A stretch of DNA of 64,000 nt from Lederbergia citrisecunda (GCF_018343695.1 NZ_JAGYPJ010000001.1:4221641-4285640), one strand, 5' to 3'; positions 1 to 9,535 are shown, counted from the first letter of the stretch. A program made the numbers and translations. Notes: generated by a model not told the origin, from the sequence alone.

Positions 1-140
1 CACAGGATGTGGGTCCGTCGACGTCGCCACAGGACGTGGCGATTTTAGTCGACGTTCCTTTTTCGGACTTCGACTGAGATAAAGGAAACACGCGAAACGA
101 AGTGGAGCGATGTTGACTTATCGTAGGCGCTGAAGCTGGA
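1..140. repeat. Dispersed repeat family A, copy 1 (cut by window edge)
   Basis: This stretch matches, in reverse orientation, the block at 9362-9535. Shared words include GGTCCGTCGACG, CCACAGGACGTGGCG, TTTTAGTCGACGTTCCT and TTCGACTGAGATAAAGGAAACACG. The copy starts at the window edge, so it is incomplete on the left. It is more GC-rich than its surroundings, contains several short palindromes and has no ORF of note. It looks like one of the dispersed non-coding intergenic repeats common in Bacillaceae genomes. Confidence 0.8.
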
Positions 141-144
141 CACC

Positions 145-184
145 AAAAACGGCACTTCCCATTTTAAGGGGGTGCCGTTTTTCA
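145..184 (+). terminator. Rho-independent terminator
   Basis: AAAAACGGCACT and a matching GTGCCGTTTTT arm enclose a short loop and end in a T-run. It must end a transcript entering from left of the window. Its arms and loop closely resemble the terminator at 2556-2591, so near-identical terminators flank the GH43 gene. Confidence 0.75.
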
Positions 185-652
185 GTTTAAGAAATTGCAG
201 CTCATCTTGCCCCAACCAGTGATTTTAATGTGCAGTAGGTCACGATAGAAAGTTCAATGTTCACTCAATCCATTATTTAAGACTTAAAGATAACGATGAA
301 TCGTTCATAGTGTTATGGATTCTTAGTCACAATAAGTAATTCAATATTATCGCTATCTCAAGGTCATATTGGCCATTTCATCTAACTAATACTAATAGTT
401 ACAGGTTTACTGTATACCAAGGGTGTGTCATTAATTACACCTTTTAAAAGTCCAACACTTCGCAAACAAGTTTTACTACAAAATCTAGTTCTAAAGTGAC
501 ACTAATCACCATTTTCATGATGCATTCCCTAGGTATAAATGATTGTTTTTTTTATCCCTTCACAATCCTAAAGGATTTAGTGGAAATCCACAGAAGTATT
601 AATGAAAAAAGCTCTCGTAATCCTGTGGGTAAAGGACAAATTTTTAGAAGGG
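185..652. other. Intergenic region upstream of the GH43 gene
   Basis: About 470 AT-rich bases with no convincing ORF or strong sigma-A promoter. A TATAAA-like element near 533-538 is the best -10 candidate but lacks a good -35 partner. The GH43 regulatory signals should lie here, but I cannot place them. Confidence 0.4.
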
Positions 653-2548
653 ATGATGAAAAAGATGATTGGTAGGTTGATTGTCGTTTTGATAGCAGTT
701 GTATTATTATTCTCCATTACTATAAATTTCACTGGATCCACTTTTGCTTCAAATGGCCCATTAGAAACTTCTAACAAGAATAGCCCTCCCGCTGTTAACA
801 AGAAAGAACCCTTTGCAATATTTGAAAATCCTGTTTTGGGAGATGGGGCAGATCCTTGGGTTGTGAAACATTCTGATGGATATTATTATTACACCCATAC
901 TACAGGTAGAGATATTACCATATGGAAGTCGAAAACATTAACTGGTTTAGCGAACGCTCCCAAAAAGGTTGTTTATACACCTAGCGATAATGGTCCACAT
1001 AGTCAAAGCATATGGGCGCCAGAGCTTCATTTTATTGATGGCAAATGGTACATCTATTTTGCTGCTTCAGGAAACACCGGCAGTCATCGTATGTATGTCC
1101 TACAATCTGAAGGCTCAGATCCATTTGGTTCTTATTCATTTCCAGAGAGAACGGAATATGGGAAAATTTCAGACCCTACGGATAAATGGGCTATTGATGG
1201 AACGGTATTGGAATATAAAAATAAACTATATTTTATTTGGTCGGGATGGGAAGGCGATGTTAATGTAAGCCAGCATCTATATATCGCACCAATGTCGAAC
1301 CCATGGACAATAAGCGGGGAACGAGTAGAAATCTCCAGACCAGAGCTTACATGGGAGAAAAACGGTTTTCCACTGATTAATGAAGGACCGCAAGTCTTGA
1401 AAAATAAGCAAGGTAAAGTATTTATTATTTATTCGGCTAGTGGCAGTTGGACGAATGATTATTGCTTAGGGATGTTAAGTTTCGGGGGGAAGAATCCGCT
1501 TGATGCTTCCTCTTGGACGAAAAATCCAACACCAGTTTTCGAAACAAATACAGAGGCGGATGTATATGGACCAGGTCATAGTAGCTTTGTAAAATCACCA
1601 GACGGCAAGGAAGATTGGATTGTTTACCATGCAGCCAAATTCAAAGATGGAGGCTGGACTAGAAATGTAAGAATGCAGAAGTTTTCATGGAACAAGGATG
1701 GATCTCCTAACTTCGGCAAACCAGTTGGAACCCAAACCCTATTACGTGTGCCATCCGGAGAAACAGAAGGAGCATTCACACCAAGTTTACCTGGAGAGGT
1801 TTATCAATACGAGGCTGAAGATGCAACAGTTAATAATGCAATAATTCATGTTAATACAAGTGCATCTCGCCATAAAAAGGTAGGACATATTGATTTTAGT
1901 GACAGTTATGTAGAATTTAATGTAGATGTACCATCGGGAGATTATACATTGGTCGTAAGGTATGGAAATGGAATGGGGCAGCAATCGACGCACCATGTTA
2001 CTGTAAATGGTGAATCATATGGAGAAATAGCATATGAGAGTTATGGATGGGAAAATTGGAAGGATGCTAGCCTAAATATTCATCTAAATTCGGAACAAAA
2101 CACAATTAGGATTTCTAAAGGGCATTTATATGCTGAAATTGATTATATTCAATTGATCCCAAAAGAAACCAATGTTTATCAATACGAAGCGGAATTTGCA
2201 AATCTTCATAAAGCAAATATTATAAATGATTCTGCTTCATCAAATGGCCAAAAGATAGGCGGTATGGATGAGAATGGCAGCTTCGCCCGATTTGAAATCA
2301 ATGTACCAAGTTCAGGCACATACGAAATGAAGATTAAGTATGTAAACGGTACAGCTGCTATAAGCTCCCATAAGTTGACTGTAAATGATGATGTTATTGG
2401 AACCATATCTTATGAAAATATGGGTTGGAATAATTGGCAGTATGCAACCGTAGTAGTGCCATTTAAAAAGGGTAAAAATACGATTATGTTAAAGAAGGAT
2501 ACTGGCTATGCTGACATCGACTTTTTTACCATTGAGAGAATAGAATAA
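653..2548 (+). CDS. Secreted GH43 family glycoside hydrolase with two CBM6/35-like modules
   Basis: A predicted extracellular arabinan- or xylan-side-chain-degrading enzyme of 631 residues, probably an alpha-L-arabinofuranosidase or beta-xylosidase type. The N-terminus is Lys-rich followed by a hydrophobic stretch, so a signal peptide is likely. A GH43 five-blade propeller follows, with the expected acidic triad: D67 in GADPWVV (base), D182 in AIDGTV (pKa modulator) and E244 in NEGPQV (acid). Two related beta-sandwich modules follow, each opening with VYQYEAE, from about residues 383 and 505; they are CBM6/CBM35-like. ATG 653 or 656 is preferred over an in-frame ATG at 602, because GAAGGG sits directly before it and the signal peptide then starts cleanly. 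It is a single-gene unit between two similar terminators. Subfamily and substrate cannot be fixed by eye. Confidence 0.85.
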   Translation: MMKKMIGRLIVVLIAVVLLFSITINFTGSTFASNGPLETSNKNSPPAVNKKEPFAIFENPVLGDGADPWVVKHSDGYYYYTHTTGRDITIWKSKTLTGLANAPKKVVYTPSDNGPHSQSIWAPELHFIDGKWYIYFAASGNTGSHRMYVLQSEGSDPFGSYSFPERTEYGKISDPTDKWAIDGTVLEYKNKLYFIWSGWEGDVNVSQHLYIAPMSNPWTISGERVEISRPELTWEKNGFPLINEGPQVLKNKQGKVFIIYSASGSWTNDYCLGMLSFGGKNPLDASSWTKNPTPVFETNTEADVYGPGHSSFVKSPDGKEDWIVYHAAKFKDGGWTRNVRMQKFSWNKDGSPNFGKPVGTQTLLRVPSGETEGAFTPSLPGEVYQYEAEDATVNNAIIHVNTSASRHKKVGHIDFSDSYVEFNVDVPSGDYTLVVRYGNGMGQQSTHHVTVNGESYGEIAYESYGWENWKDASLNIHLNSEQNTIRISKGHLYAEIDYIQLIPKETNVYQYEAEFANLHKANIINDSASSNGQKIGGMDENGSFARFEINVPSSGTYEMKIKYVNGTAAISSHKLTVNDDVIGTISYENMGWNNWQYATVVVPFKKGKNTIMLKKDTGYADIDFFTIERIE

Positions 2549-2555
2549 GAAATTA

Positions 2556-2591
2556 AACACGGCACTTCCAATTTTATGAGAGTGCCGTTTT
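2556..2591. terminator. Terminator between convergent GH43 and yeiH-like genes
   Basis: ACGGCACT and AGTGCCGT arms with a TTTT tail on the plus strand. It lies between the convergent GH43 gene (plus) and the YeiH-like gene (minus). The sequence is nearly the same as the terminator at 145-184. Confidence 0.7.
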
Positions 2592-2595
2592 GCAT

Positions 2596-3615
2596 TTATA
2601 TGATAAAGAATACCAATACCGATAAAGCCAATGATGTAATAACCATGGCGATGAGAGGTTTTAACGCTTTTGATTTTAAATCTGCGAGGCTAACGTTTAA
2701 TCCAAGGCCAACCATAGCAGCTGTCAATAACCAACTAGTGACCGATGAAACAAAGCTTTTTACTCCTTCAGGATATGGAACAGCATGTCCTAAAACATAG
2801 CTTCCGATAATGCTCATAATAATAAAACCGATTAAAAACCAAGGAAATTCAATTTTAGTATCTGTACTATCTCCTGTAGACTTTCTTTTCATCCAATACA
2901 TAAAAAGAAAGCAAAGGGGTATAAGCAAGAATACGCGACCTAATTTTGCAAGCAAACCAATGGCCAATGCATCTTCACCGCCAACATCTGCGGCAAGTAT
3001 GACTTGGGCGATTTCATGAAGACTCATTCCCGACCAAATGCCGAATTCGATATCTGTAAGAGGTAGAATCGGGCGTATGAGAGTATAGGCTATCGCGAAT
3101 ACAGTTCCAACGAGAGCGATGATCCCCACGCTTATTGCTGTGTCCTCATCTTTAGATTTAATTATTGGTGCGACGGCGGCAATTGCTGCAGCACCACAAA
3201 CCCCAGTTCCGACACCAAGCAATAATGAAATAGTCGGATTTGCCTTCAAACGCTTAGCTAGCCAAACTGTTGCGAAAATCGCGAAAATAATGACGCCGAC
3301 ATCACGAACAAGCAAGCCAAGTCCATCTTGAAGAACGACCGCAATATCCAATTTTAAACCATATAAAATGATAGCTGCCCGTAATAATTTTTTTGATGAG
3401 AAAGCAATACCTGGGCGAATCGCTTCAGGGTAACCGAAGATTTGCCGAAAAATAATGGCGATAATGATTGCACATGCGAGCTGTCCTACCATATTGAAAC
3501 CTGGAACTTTTGCTAGCCAAAAGCCGAGAAATGCAATCAAAAATGTAAAGGCAATTCCACCTGCCATTGAAGTGCCAGCTGATTGCGGTTTTTTCCTTTC
3601 TAGTTGTTTTTCCAT
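2596..3615 (-). CDS. YeiH/UPF0324 family membrane protein, putative sulfate/sulfite exporter
   Basis: A 339-residue polytopic membrane protein with about ten hydrophobic segments. It has the family features AIIIAIIFRQIFG near residue 50, the GVGTGVCGAAAIAA glycine-rich loop near 155 and GMSLHEIAQVILAA near 225, all typical of the YeiH (UPF0324, PSE) family. Members are annotated as putative sulfate or sulfonate-related exporters, but transport is poorly proven. A GGAGG-like site (CCTCC on the plus strand near 3622) precedes the start. The gene is divergent from a LysR regulator, as yeiH is from yeiE in enterobacteria, so the neighbour probably controls it. Confidence 0.85.
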   Translation of the reverse strand: MEKQLERKKPQSAGTSMAGGIAFTFLIAFLGFWLAKVPGFNMVGQLACAIIIAIIFRQIFGYPEAIRPGIAFSSKKLLRAAIILYGLKLDIAVVLQDGLGLLVRDVGVIIFAIFATVWLAKRLKANPTISLLLGVGTGVCGAAAIAAVAPIIKSKDEDTAISVGIIALVGTVFAIAYTLIRPILPLTDIEFGIWSGMSLHEIAQVILAADVGGEDALAIGLLAKLGRVFLLIPLCFLFMYWMKRKSTGDSTDTKIEFPWFLIGFIIMSIIGSYVLGHAVPYPEGVKSFVSSVTSWLLTAAMVGLGLNVSLADLKSKALKPLIAMVITSLALSVLVFFII

Positions 3616-3663
3616 AAACTAACCTCCAAAAATAATGTCCTATTACAGAATAATACTTATTAT

Positions 3664-3698
3664 CGTATAAGGAAAATAAATCATTATAATAGTAATGA
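3664..3698. promoter_or_regulatory. Candidate LysR operator in the divergent intergenic region
   Basis: The short divergent region contains TCATTA (3681-3686) and TAATGA (3693-3698), forming an inverted repeat, next to further TTAT/ATAA-rich dyads such as that around TATCGTATAA. LysR regulators usually bind T-N11-A dyads between themselves and a divergent target. The assignment rests on position and symmetry only. Confidence 0.4.
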
Positions 3699-3729
3699 TA
3701 AGTAAATGCTTATAGTAGGTGATGAAAAG

Positions 3730-4653
3730 ATGGAACAACAATTGGAAGTATTCGTAAAAGTCGCGGAAAAGGAGAGTTTTTCGCGAGCAGCTGAAGAACT
3801 ACACATGACTCAGCCAGCTGTTAGTCAATACATTCAACAATTTGAGCGGGAAATGGGGACAAAGCTATTAGAACGGAGTAATAAGTACGTCCGATTAAAT
3901 AAAGCGGGTGAAATCGTTTATCATCATGCAAAAGAAATCATTGGCCTCTATACAAAAATGCAACGTTTAGTTGATGATGTTACGAATAAAACAAGCGGAC
4001 CCTTATCAATTGGTGCCAGCTACACATTTGGTGAGTATGTACTCCCACATATCATAGCGCTTACTCTTGAAAAATATCCGCTTGTTAAACCAACAATCAC
4101 AATTGGAAACACAAAAGAAATTGCGGAACTTGTTACAAGTCACCAATTAGATATCGGTATTATTGAAGGTGGATTAAAAAACGCGAAATTAAACATCGAG
4201 CCTTTTTCTAAGGATGAAATGTATGTTTTTATTTCTTCAAAACATCAATTGGCTAGTAGGAATGGGGAGATACAAGTTTCTGAACTAGAAGATGAAACAT
4301 GGATTGTTAGGGAAAATGGTTCCGGAACGCGCGAAGCCAGCGATGAAGTCTTCCGTATATTTAATTTAGCTCCTCCAAAAATAATGGAGTTTGGAAGCAA
4401 CCAACTTATTAAAGAATCCGTTGAAGCTAGTCTTGGAATAAGTTTACTATCTCATTGGGCTATACGGAAGGAAGTTGAGATTGGGACACTTAAAATATTA
4501 AAGATAAAAGGCTTGCCCTACACTCGACAGTTTTCTGCGATTGTCCAAACCCCTTTCCATACAAAAGCGATGGATAGTTTTCTTAACTTATTAAGGGAAG
4601 AGGAACTTCTTTACAACATTGGAAATAAAGGTCCTCAACATTTTCAATCCTAA
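3730..4653 (+). CDS. LysR family transcriptional regulator (YeiE/CysL-like)
   Basis: A 307-residue LysR-type regulator. The N-terminal winged helix-turn-helix reads FVKVAEKESFSRAAEELHMT then QPAVSQYIQQFE. A linker and a periplasmic-binding-like effector domain follow, with GPLSIGASYTFGEY near residue 90 and HQLDIGIIEGG near 145. ATG 3730 is chosen because AGGTGA lies about seven bases upstream; an in-frame ATG at 3706 lacks this. It is divergent from the YeiH-like transporter and most resembles the CysL/YwfK and YeiE branch, linked to sulfur metabolism. The inducer is unknown. Confidence 0.85.
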   Translation: MEQQLEVFVKVAEKESFSRAAEELHMTQPAVSQYIQQFEREMGTKLLERSNKYVRLNKAGEIVYHHAKEIIGLYTKMQRLVDDVTNKTSGPLSIGASYTFGEYVLPHIIALTLEKYPLVKPTITIGNTKEIAELVTSHQLDIGIIEGGLKNAKLNIEPFSKDEMYVFISSKHQLASRNGEIQVSELEDETWIVRENGSGTREASDEVFRIFNLAPPKIMEFGSNQLIKESVEASLGISLLSHWAIRKEVEIGTLKILKIKGLPYTRQFSAIVQTPFHTKAMDSFLNLLREEELLYNIGNKGPQHFQS

Positions 4654-4678
4654 AGAGCTTACTAAGTTCATTGGTGTC

Positions 4679-4845
4679 GCTCAGTTGATTAGAGCGAAAG
4701 GTGGGAGACTCCTGCGGGAAAAACGGGTAACGGGATATCCCACAGGCGCTGAGCGCCGAGGAGGCTCTTCGAACCGCATGGAACGGAAATCAGCACCAAT
4801 GCCAGTACAGCATTAAGCGAGCACCTGGAGAGGAAATCAATAAAC
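4679..4845. repeat. Dispersed intergenic repeat family B
   Basis: A GC-rich island with the words GGGAGACTCCTGCGGGAAAA, GGATATCCCACAGGCGC, GAGCGCCGAGGAGGCTC and CGGAAATCA. These match a dispersed non-coding repeat I recall from many Bacillaceae genomes. The composition differs sharply from the AT-rich flanks. A 65-codon frame crossing it is a by-product of the GC content. Confidence 0.7.
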
Positions 4846-4876
4846 AAAATTGGCATAACAAAATAGGAAAAAAGTA

Positions 4877-4904
4877 TTGAAGTATCTACATATTTAGGTA
4901 TAAT
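4877..4904 (+). promoter_or_regulatory. Sigma-A promoter of the XRE-potABCD operon
   Basis: TTGAAG (4877-4882), a 16-bp spacer and TATAAT (4899-4904). Downstream, between 4913 and 4972, the motifs TAAACTT, AAGTTT, TAAACTTT and AGTTTA recur in both orientations. That pattern would suit autoregulation by the XRE protein encoded just downstream. Confidence 0.7.
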
Positions 4905-4996
4905 AATGTGAGGTTTAAAGTAAACTTAAAGTTTGGTATAACTAAACTTTATTCACTTATAGTTTACTAATATTAAACACGATTGAGGTCATATTG

Positions 4997-5539
4997 ATGC
5001 TAATCGGAAACAAAATTAAGAATTTACGATTGAAGAAAGGGTTGACGCAAGAGGAGTTAGGGGAACGCACTGATTTAAGTAAAGGCTATATTTCACAGTT
5101 AGAAAGAGATTTAAGCTCTCCTTCAATCGATACTTTCTTTAACATACTAGAAGTGCTTGGCTGCACTCCAAAACAGTTTTTTGACGAAGAAGAGCGGGAA
5201 CAAAAAGTAGTGTATACGGAAGAAGATCAAACAGAATACAAAGATGATGAAAAGGGATATGAGATTAAATGGTTAGTTCCAGAATCCAATGAAATGGAAA
5301 TGGAACCAATCTGGCTTACGTTAGAAGAAAATGGAGAGTTCAAGCAATTTGAACCTTCTTTGTCGGAAACCTTCGCATACGTAATAAAGGGGCATATCAT
5401 GATTCAATTAGGCAAACATACGTATTATGCAAAAGCTGGTGAATCTATATATTTTCATTCATCTCATCAACATCAAATAAGCAACATGCATAAAGGGATA
5501 TCGGAACTGATTTTAGTTGCGACTGATTCGTATTTGTAA
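4997..5539 (+). CDS. XRE family regulator with C-terminal cupin domain
   Basis: A 180-residue regulator. An HTH_3 domain covers residues 1-60 ([20 protein letters not shown], then [20 protein letters not shown]). A cupin_2 sensor domain covers about 110-178 ([28 protein letters not shown] and [10 protein letters not shown]). This XRE-cupin layout is typical of PuuR-type regulators of polyamine and amino acid uptake. The gene lies 41 bp upstream of potA in the same direction, so it is probably the local regulator of the polyamine operon. ATG 4997 has GAGGT at a good distance; TTG 4994 is also possible. Confidence 0.9.
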   Translation: MLIGNKIKNLRLKKGLTQEELGERTDLSKGYISQLERDLSSPSIDTFFNILEVLGCTPKQFFDEEEREQKVVYTEEDQTEYKDDEKGYEIKWLVPESNEMEMEPIWLTLEENGEFKQFEPSLSETFAYVIKGHIMIQLGKHTYYAKAGESIYFHSSHQHQISNMHKGISELILVATDSYL

Positions 5540-5580
5540 ACATAGGTCGCAATAATGTTACGAAAAATGGAGGGACAACA

Positions 5581-6684
5581 ATGACTGAAAATACTATTAT
5601 TCGTTTTGAAAATGTATCAAAACAATATGATGATGAATTAGTTTTGGACGATGTAAGCTTTGAAATTGAGCGTGGAAAATTTTATACCCTTCTTGGTCCC
5701 TCTGGCTGCGGGAAGACGACGATTCTCCGTTTGATTGCTGGATTCATCGAACCTTCAAAAGGGGCAATCTATTTTAATGGGAAAAAAGTAAATAAAATTC
5801 CAGCTAACGAACGCCAAGTAAATACAGTATTTCAAGATTACGCCTTATTTCCACATTTAAATGTTTTTGAAAATGTGGCATTTGGTTTGCGAATAAAAAA
5901 GAAGAAAAAGACAGAAATTGAGCAAAAAGTCACGGAAGCTCTTAAGTTCGTAAACTTGGCTGGATATGAAAATCGTGAGATCAATGAAATGTCTGGAGGC
6001 CAGCGTCAACGTGTTGCGATTGCGCGTGCAATTGTAAATGAACCTGAAGTGATATTACTTGACGAGCCGCTATCTGCACTCGACTTGAAATTAAGAACCG
6101 AAATGCAATACGAGCTCCGTGAATTGCAGCAAAGACTTGGTATTACGTTTATTTTTGTCACACATGACCAGGAAGAAGCACTTGCGATGTCTGACGAAAT
6201 TTTTGTCATTAATAAAGGGAAAATTCAACAAAGTGGTACCCCAATTGATATTTACGATGAGCCGATCAACCGTTTTGTCGCAGATTTTATAGGTGAATCA
6301 AATATTATCCCTGGAAAAATGATTAAAGATTTCCTAGTTGAGTTTAATGGCAAACAATATGAATGTGTCGATCAAGGATTTAATCCAAATGAGTCAATTG
6401 AAATAGTCATTAGGCCTGAAGATTTGGAGATTACGTCAAGAGATTCGGATAATCTGCATGTTAGAGTAGATTCTCAGTTATTCCGAGGTGTGCATTACGA
6501 AATCTGTTGCTACGACGAAGCTGGAAATGAGTGGCTTGTCCATTCTACTAAAAAAGCAGCAGCTGGGGATGAAGTAGGACTTCGATTTGATCCCGAAGCT
6601 ATACATGTTATGCGTTTTGGAGAAACAGAAGAAGAATTTGATAAACGCTTGGAAGCGTATGATGAGGTAAGCCATGCAAAATAA
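5581..6684 (+). CDS. potA: Spermidine/putrescine ABC transporter ATPase PotA
   Basis: The ATPase subunit of a polyamine importer, 367 residues. It has Walker [10 protein letters not shown] (39-47), a Q-loop in [10 protein letters not shown], the ABC signature [14 protein letters not shown] (about 138-151), Walker [13 protein letters not shown] and the switch His in [11 protein letters not shown]-terminal TOBE-type domain (about 280-350) fits the CUT2/polyamine branch. GGAGG lies just upstream of the start. The gene end overlaps the potB start by 11 bp, showing translational coupling in the operon potA-potB-potC-potD. Confidence 0.93.
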   Translation: MTENTIIRFENVSKQYDDELVLDDVSFEIERGKFYTLLGPSGCGKTTILRLIAGFIEPSKGAIYFNGKKVNKIPANERQVNTVFQDYALFPHLNVFENVAFGLRIKKKKKTEIEQKVTEALKFVNLAGYENREINEMSGGQRQRVAIARAIVNEPEVILLDEPLSALDLKLRTEMQYELRELQQRLGITFIFVTHDQEEALAMSDEIFVINKGKIQQSGTPIDIYDEPINRFVADFIGESNIIPGKMIKDFLVEFNGKQYECVDQGFNPNESIEIVIRPEDLEITSRDSDNLHVRVDSQLFRGVHYEICCYDEAGNEWLVHSTKKAAAGDEVGLRFDPEAIHVMRFGETEEEFDKRLEAYDEVSHAK

Positions 6685-7480
6685 GATGCGCAACTTTTAT
6701 CTCGTTCCATACGTTTTATGGATTGCATTATTCGTAGTGACCCCTATTTTGCTCGTGGTTTATTATTCTTTTTTCGATATTGAGGGTAATTTTACAGTAA
6801 CCAACTATCAAAAGTTTTTCACACCAGTATATTTAAAAATGACACTTAGTTCTTTTTGGTATGCCTTTTTAATAACAGCTTTTTCAATCATAGTAGCTTA
6901 TCCTACAGCTTATTTCCTTACGAAAGCAAAGCATAGACAACTATGGTTACTGCTTATCATATTGCCTTCTTGGATCAATTTACTCTTAAAAGCCTATGCA
7001 TTCCTTGGAATTTTCGGAGCATATGGACCTGCTAATATGTTCTTAGATGCAATTGGGATCGGTTCAAAACAAATATTATTTACTGACTTTAGCTTTATAT
7101 TTGTTTCTGTATATATATTTATTCCATTCATGATTCTTCCGATCTACAATGCCCTTGAAAAGATGAATCCGTCTTTAGTCGATGCTGCAAGTGATCTAGG
7201 AGCTTCTACATGGACAACTTTTAGAAGGGTTATTTTTCCGCTAACCTTGGATGGAGTTAAATCAGGTTGTCAAGCAGTATTTATTCCGGCTCTTTCCTTG
7301 TTTATGATTACGAGACTAATCTCTGGGAATCGAGTCATTACTCTAGGTACAGCAATTGAACAACATTTCCTTGTTACACAAGATTGGGGAATGGGCGCGA
7401 CCATTGCAGTATTCTTAATTATCGCAATGGCGATTATCATGATTTTAACTGGCAATAGAAAACGGGGTGATCTCATATGA
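6674..7480 (+). CDS. potB: Spermidine/putrescine ABC transporter permease PotB
   Basis: A 268-residue inner-membrane permease with six predicted spans. The cytoplasmic EAA loop is [23 protein letters not shown] (about 172-194), where the ATPase docks. It overlaps potA by 11 bp and potC by 4 bp. It pairs with PotC to form the polyamine channel. Assignment as PotB rather than PotC follows gene order and the longer N-terminal span. Confidence 0.92.
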   Translation: MQNKMRNFYLVPYVLWIALFVVTPILLVVYYSFFDIEGNFTVTNYQKFFTPVYLKMTLSSFWYAFLITAFSIIVAYPTAYFLTKAKHRQLWLLLIILPSWINLLLKAYAFLGIFGAYGPANMFLDAIGIGSKQILFTDFSFIFVSVYIFIPFMILPIYNALEKMNPSLVDAASDLGASTWTTFRRVIFPLTLDGVKSGCQAVFIPALSLFMITRLISGNRVITLGTAIEQHFLVTQDWGMGATIAVFLIIAMAIIMILTGNRKRGDLI

Positions 7481-8283
7481 ATGGGAAAAGCAAATTTGCA
7501 CGCATATATTTGGTTATTGTTTTTTTCATTTTGTATGCCCCGATCCTTTATTTAATGTATTATTCGTTTAATAGTGGTGGGACAATGCGTGACTTTGAAG
7601 GCTTTACGCTTGAGTGGTACTCGGAAGTTTTCCAAGATACGAGGCTTATTATCATTGCCTTAAATACGTTAATCATTGCATTACTATCAGCAGCCATATC
7701 AACGATTCTTGGCGTTGTCGGGGCACTTGCGATTACGTATGTAAAGAAACTACGGTATAAAAATACACTTCAAACATTGAATAACGTCTTGATTGTTAGC
7801 CCAGACGTTATAATCGGGGCTTCTTTCCTAATTATGTTTACGATGATTGGGATTAAGCTAGGTTTTACATCCGTCTTATTATCCCATATTGCATTTAGTG
7901 TACCAATTGTTGTCATTATGGTGTTGCCTAAACTTCAAGAAATGAGATCTTCCCTCATTGACGCTGCGCGGGATCTTGGTGCTACGAACTGGGATATATT
8001 ATCAAAGGTTATTTTACCTTATATTACACCTGGTATTTTTGCAGGCTTTTTTATGGCTTTAACCTATTCGCTAGATGATTTTGCCGTTACGTTTTTTGTA
8101 ACAGGTAATGGTTTTTCAACGTTATCAGTCGAAATATATTCACGTGCTCGACAAGGTATTTCATTAGAAATTAATGCATTATCAACACTGATCTTTTTAG
8201 TGACTCTTGTACTAGTCATTGGATATTATTTCGTTAATCAGCGCAACGTGAGACCTCAAGCTGCGGGGGTGAGGAAATCATGA
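7477..8283 (+). CDS. potC: Spermidine/putrescine ABC transporter permease PotC
   Basis: A 268-residue permease with six predicted membrane segments and the EAA motif SLIDAARDLGATNWDILSKV (about 164-183). The ATG overlaps the potB stop (ATGA), and its own end overlaps potD by 4 bp, so the four pot genes are translationally coupled. It forms the second half of the polyamine translocation path. Confidence 0.92.
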   Translation: MNGKSKFARIYLVIVFFILYAPILYLMYYSFNSGGTMRDFEGFTLEWYSEVFQDTRLIIIALNTLIIALLSAAISTILGVVGALAITYVKKLRYKNTLQTLNNVLIVSPDVIIGASFLIMFTMIGIKLGFTSVLLSHIAFSVPIVVIMVLPKLQEMRSSLIDAARDLGATNWDILSKVILPYITPGIFAGFFMALTYSLDDFAVTFFVTGNGFSTLSVEIYSRARQGISLEINALSTLIFLVTLVLVIGYYFVNQRNVRPQAAGVRKS

Positions 8284-9353
8284 GTAAATTAGTACGTTTG
8301 TTTTCTCTTATCTTTATTATTTCCTTTGCCTTAATGTACCTGACTTCTAACATGAATTCTTCTCAAGGATATACGAGTGGAAATGTTCTGAATGTCTATA
8401 ATTGGGGAGATTATATTGATCCGGATTTAATTAAGAAGTTCGAGAAAGAAACAGGAATGAAAGTGATTTACGAAACGTTTGATTCTAATGAAGCAATGAT
8501 GACAAAAATATCACAAGGCGGTACATCTTATGATATTTCAGTCCCTTCGGAATATGCGATTAGCAAAATGAAAGAGGAAGGTTTACTTCTTCCACTAGAT
8601 CATAGTAAATTGCCCAACTTGAAATATATTGATAAGCGATTTATGGATTTATCCTTTGATCCAAAAAATCAATATTCCATACCATATTTTTGGGGTACAG
8701 TTGGAATCGTCTATAATCCGAAAATGCTTGGTGGGAAAAAGATTACGAGCTGGAATGATTTATGGGATCCAGATTTAAAAAATCAAATCTTTCTTGTCGA
8801 TGGTGCCCGTGAGGTAATCGGAATGGGTCTGAACAGTTTGCATTATTCATTAAATGAGACGAATGAAGAACGTCTATTGGAAGCAAGAAGTAAACTCGAT
8901 AAGCTTACTCCAAATATTAAGGCGATCATTGGAGATGAGATAAAATTACTCGTAGCCAATGAAGAAGCTGCTATCGGAGTAACGTGGTCTGGAGAAGCGG
9001 CTGACATAATGAGCGAAAACGAAGACTTGGATTATGTTGTGCCAGAGGAAGGGTCAAATTTGTGGTTTGATAATATGGTCATCCCGAAATCAGCTCAAAA
9101 TGTGGAAGGTGCCCATAAATTTATTAATTTCATGCTAGATCCTGAAAATGCCGCTCAAAATGCTGAATATATTGGATATTCAACCCCAAATGCTAAAGCA
9201 TTAGAATATATGCCAGAAGAAATAACAAGTGATCAGCGTTTTTATCCTTCTCCAGAGTTAACTGAAAGACTTGAAGTGTATGATAACTTAGGAAAGAAAA
9301 TGTTGGCTCACTATAATGATCTATTTTTGGAATTTAAAATGTATCGTAAATAA
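8280..9353 (+). CDS. potD: Spermidine/putrescine-binding protein PotD
   Basis: The extracellular substrate-binding subunit, 357 residues. It has the PotD-type opening VLNVYNWGDYIDPDLIKKFE after the leader, YDISVPSEYAI, and the late SNLWFDNMVIPKSAQN segment that lines the polyamine site. The N-terminal hydrophobic segment (about 4-22) lacks the lipobox cysteine usual for Gram-positive binding proteins, so it is probably anchored by an uncleaved span or released after cleavage. It is last in the operon. No strong terminator follows directly; repeat A begins 9 bp later. Confidence 0.9.
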   Translation: MSKLVRLFSLIFIISFALMYLTSNMNSSQGYTSGNVLNVYNWGDYIDPDLIKKFEKETGMKVIYETFDSNEAMMTKISQGGTSYDISVPSEYAISKMKEEGLLLPLDHSKLPNLKYIDKRFMDLSFDPKNQYSIPYFWGTVGIVYNPKMLGGKKITSWNDLWDPDLKNQIFLVDGAREVIGMGLNSLHYSLNETNEERLLEARSKLDKLTPNIKAIIGDEIKLLVANEEAAIGVTWSGEAADIMSENEDLDYVVPEEGSNLWFDNMVIPKSAQNVEGAHKFINFMLDPENAAQNAEYIGYSTPNAKALEYMPEEITSDQRFYPSPELTERLEVYDNLGKKMLAHYNDLFLEFKMYRK

Positions 9354-9361
9354 TGATTTTT

Positions 9362-9535
9362 AGTTGTCTAGCTCCAGGCGCCTTCCGCTTTTCCAACCTC
9401 GCCGTGTTTCCTTTATCTCAGTCGAAGGCCAAGAGAGGAACGTCGACTAAAACCGCCACGTCCTGTGGCACCGTCGACGGACCCGCATCCTGCGGGCCTG
9501 TACGTCGATGAGCAAGGCGCTTACGCTTTTCTAAG
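9362..9535. repeat. Dispersed repeat family A, copy 2
   Basis: An intact-looking copy of the repeat that is truncated at 1-140, in the opposite orientation. It runs from GTTGTCTAGCTCCAGGCGCC to GGCGCTTACGCTTTTCTAAG. It contains nested palindromes such as CCCGCATCCTGCGGG. The end segment GTCGATGAGCAAGGCGC is shared with copy 3 at 13177-13257. It has no coding potential. Confidence 0.8.

Noticed and set aside
4619-4816. A 65-codon plus-strand frame after the LysR gene
   Set aside because: It runs through the GC-rich repeat family B, starts inside the LysR gene and has no own ribosome site.
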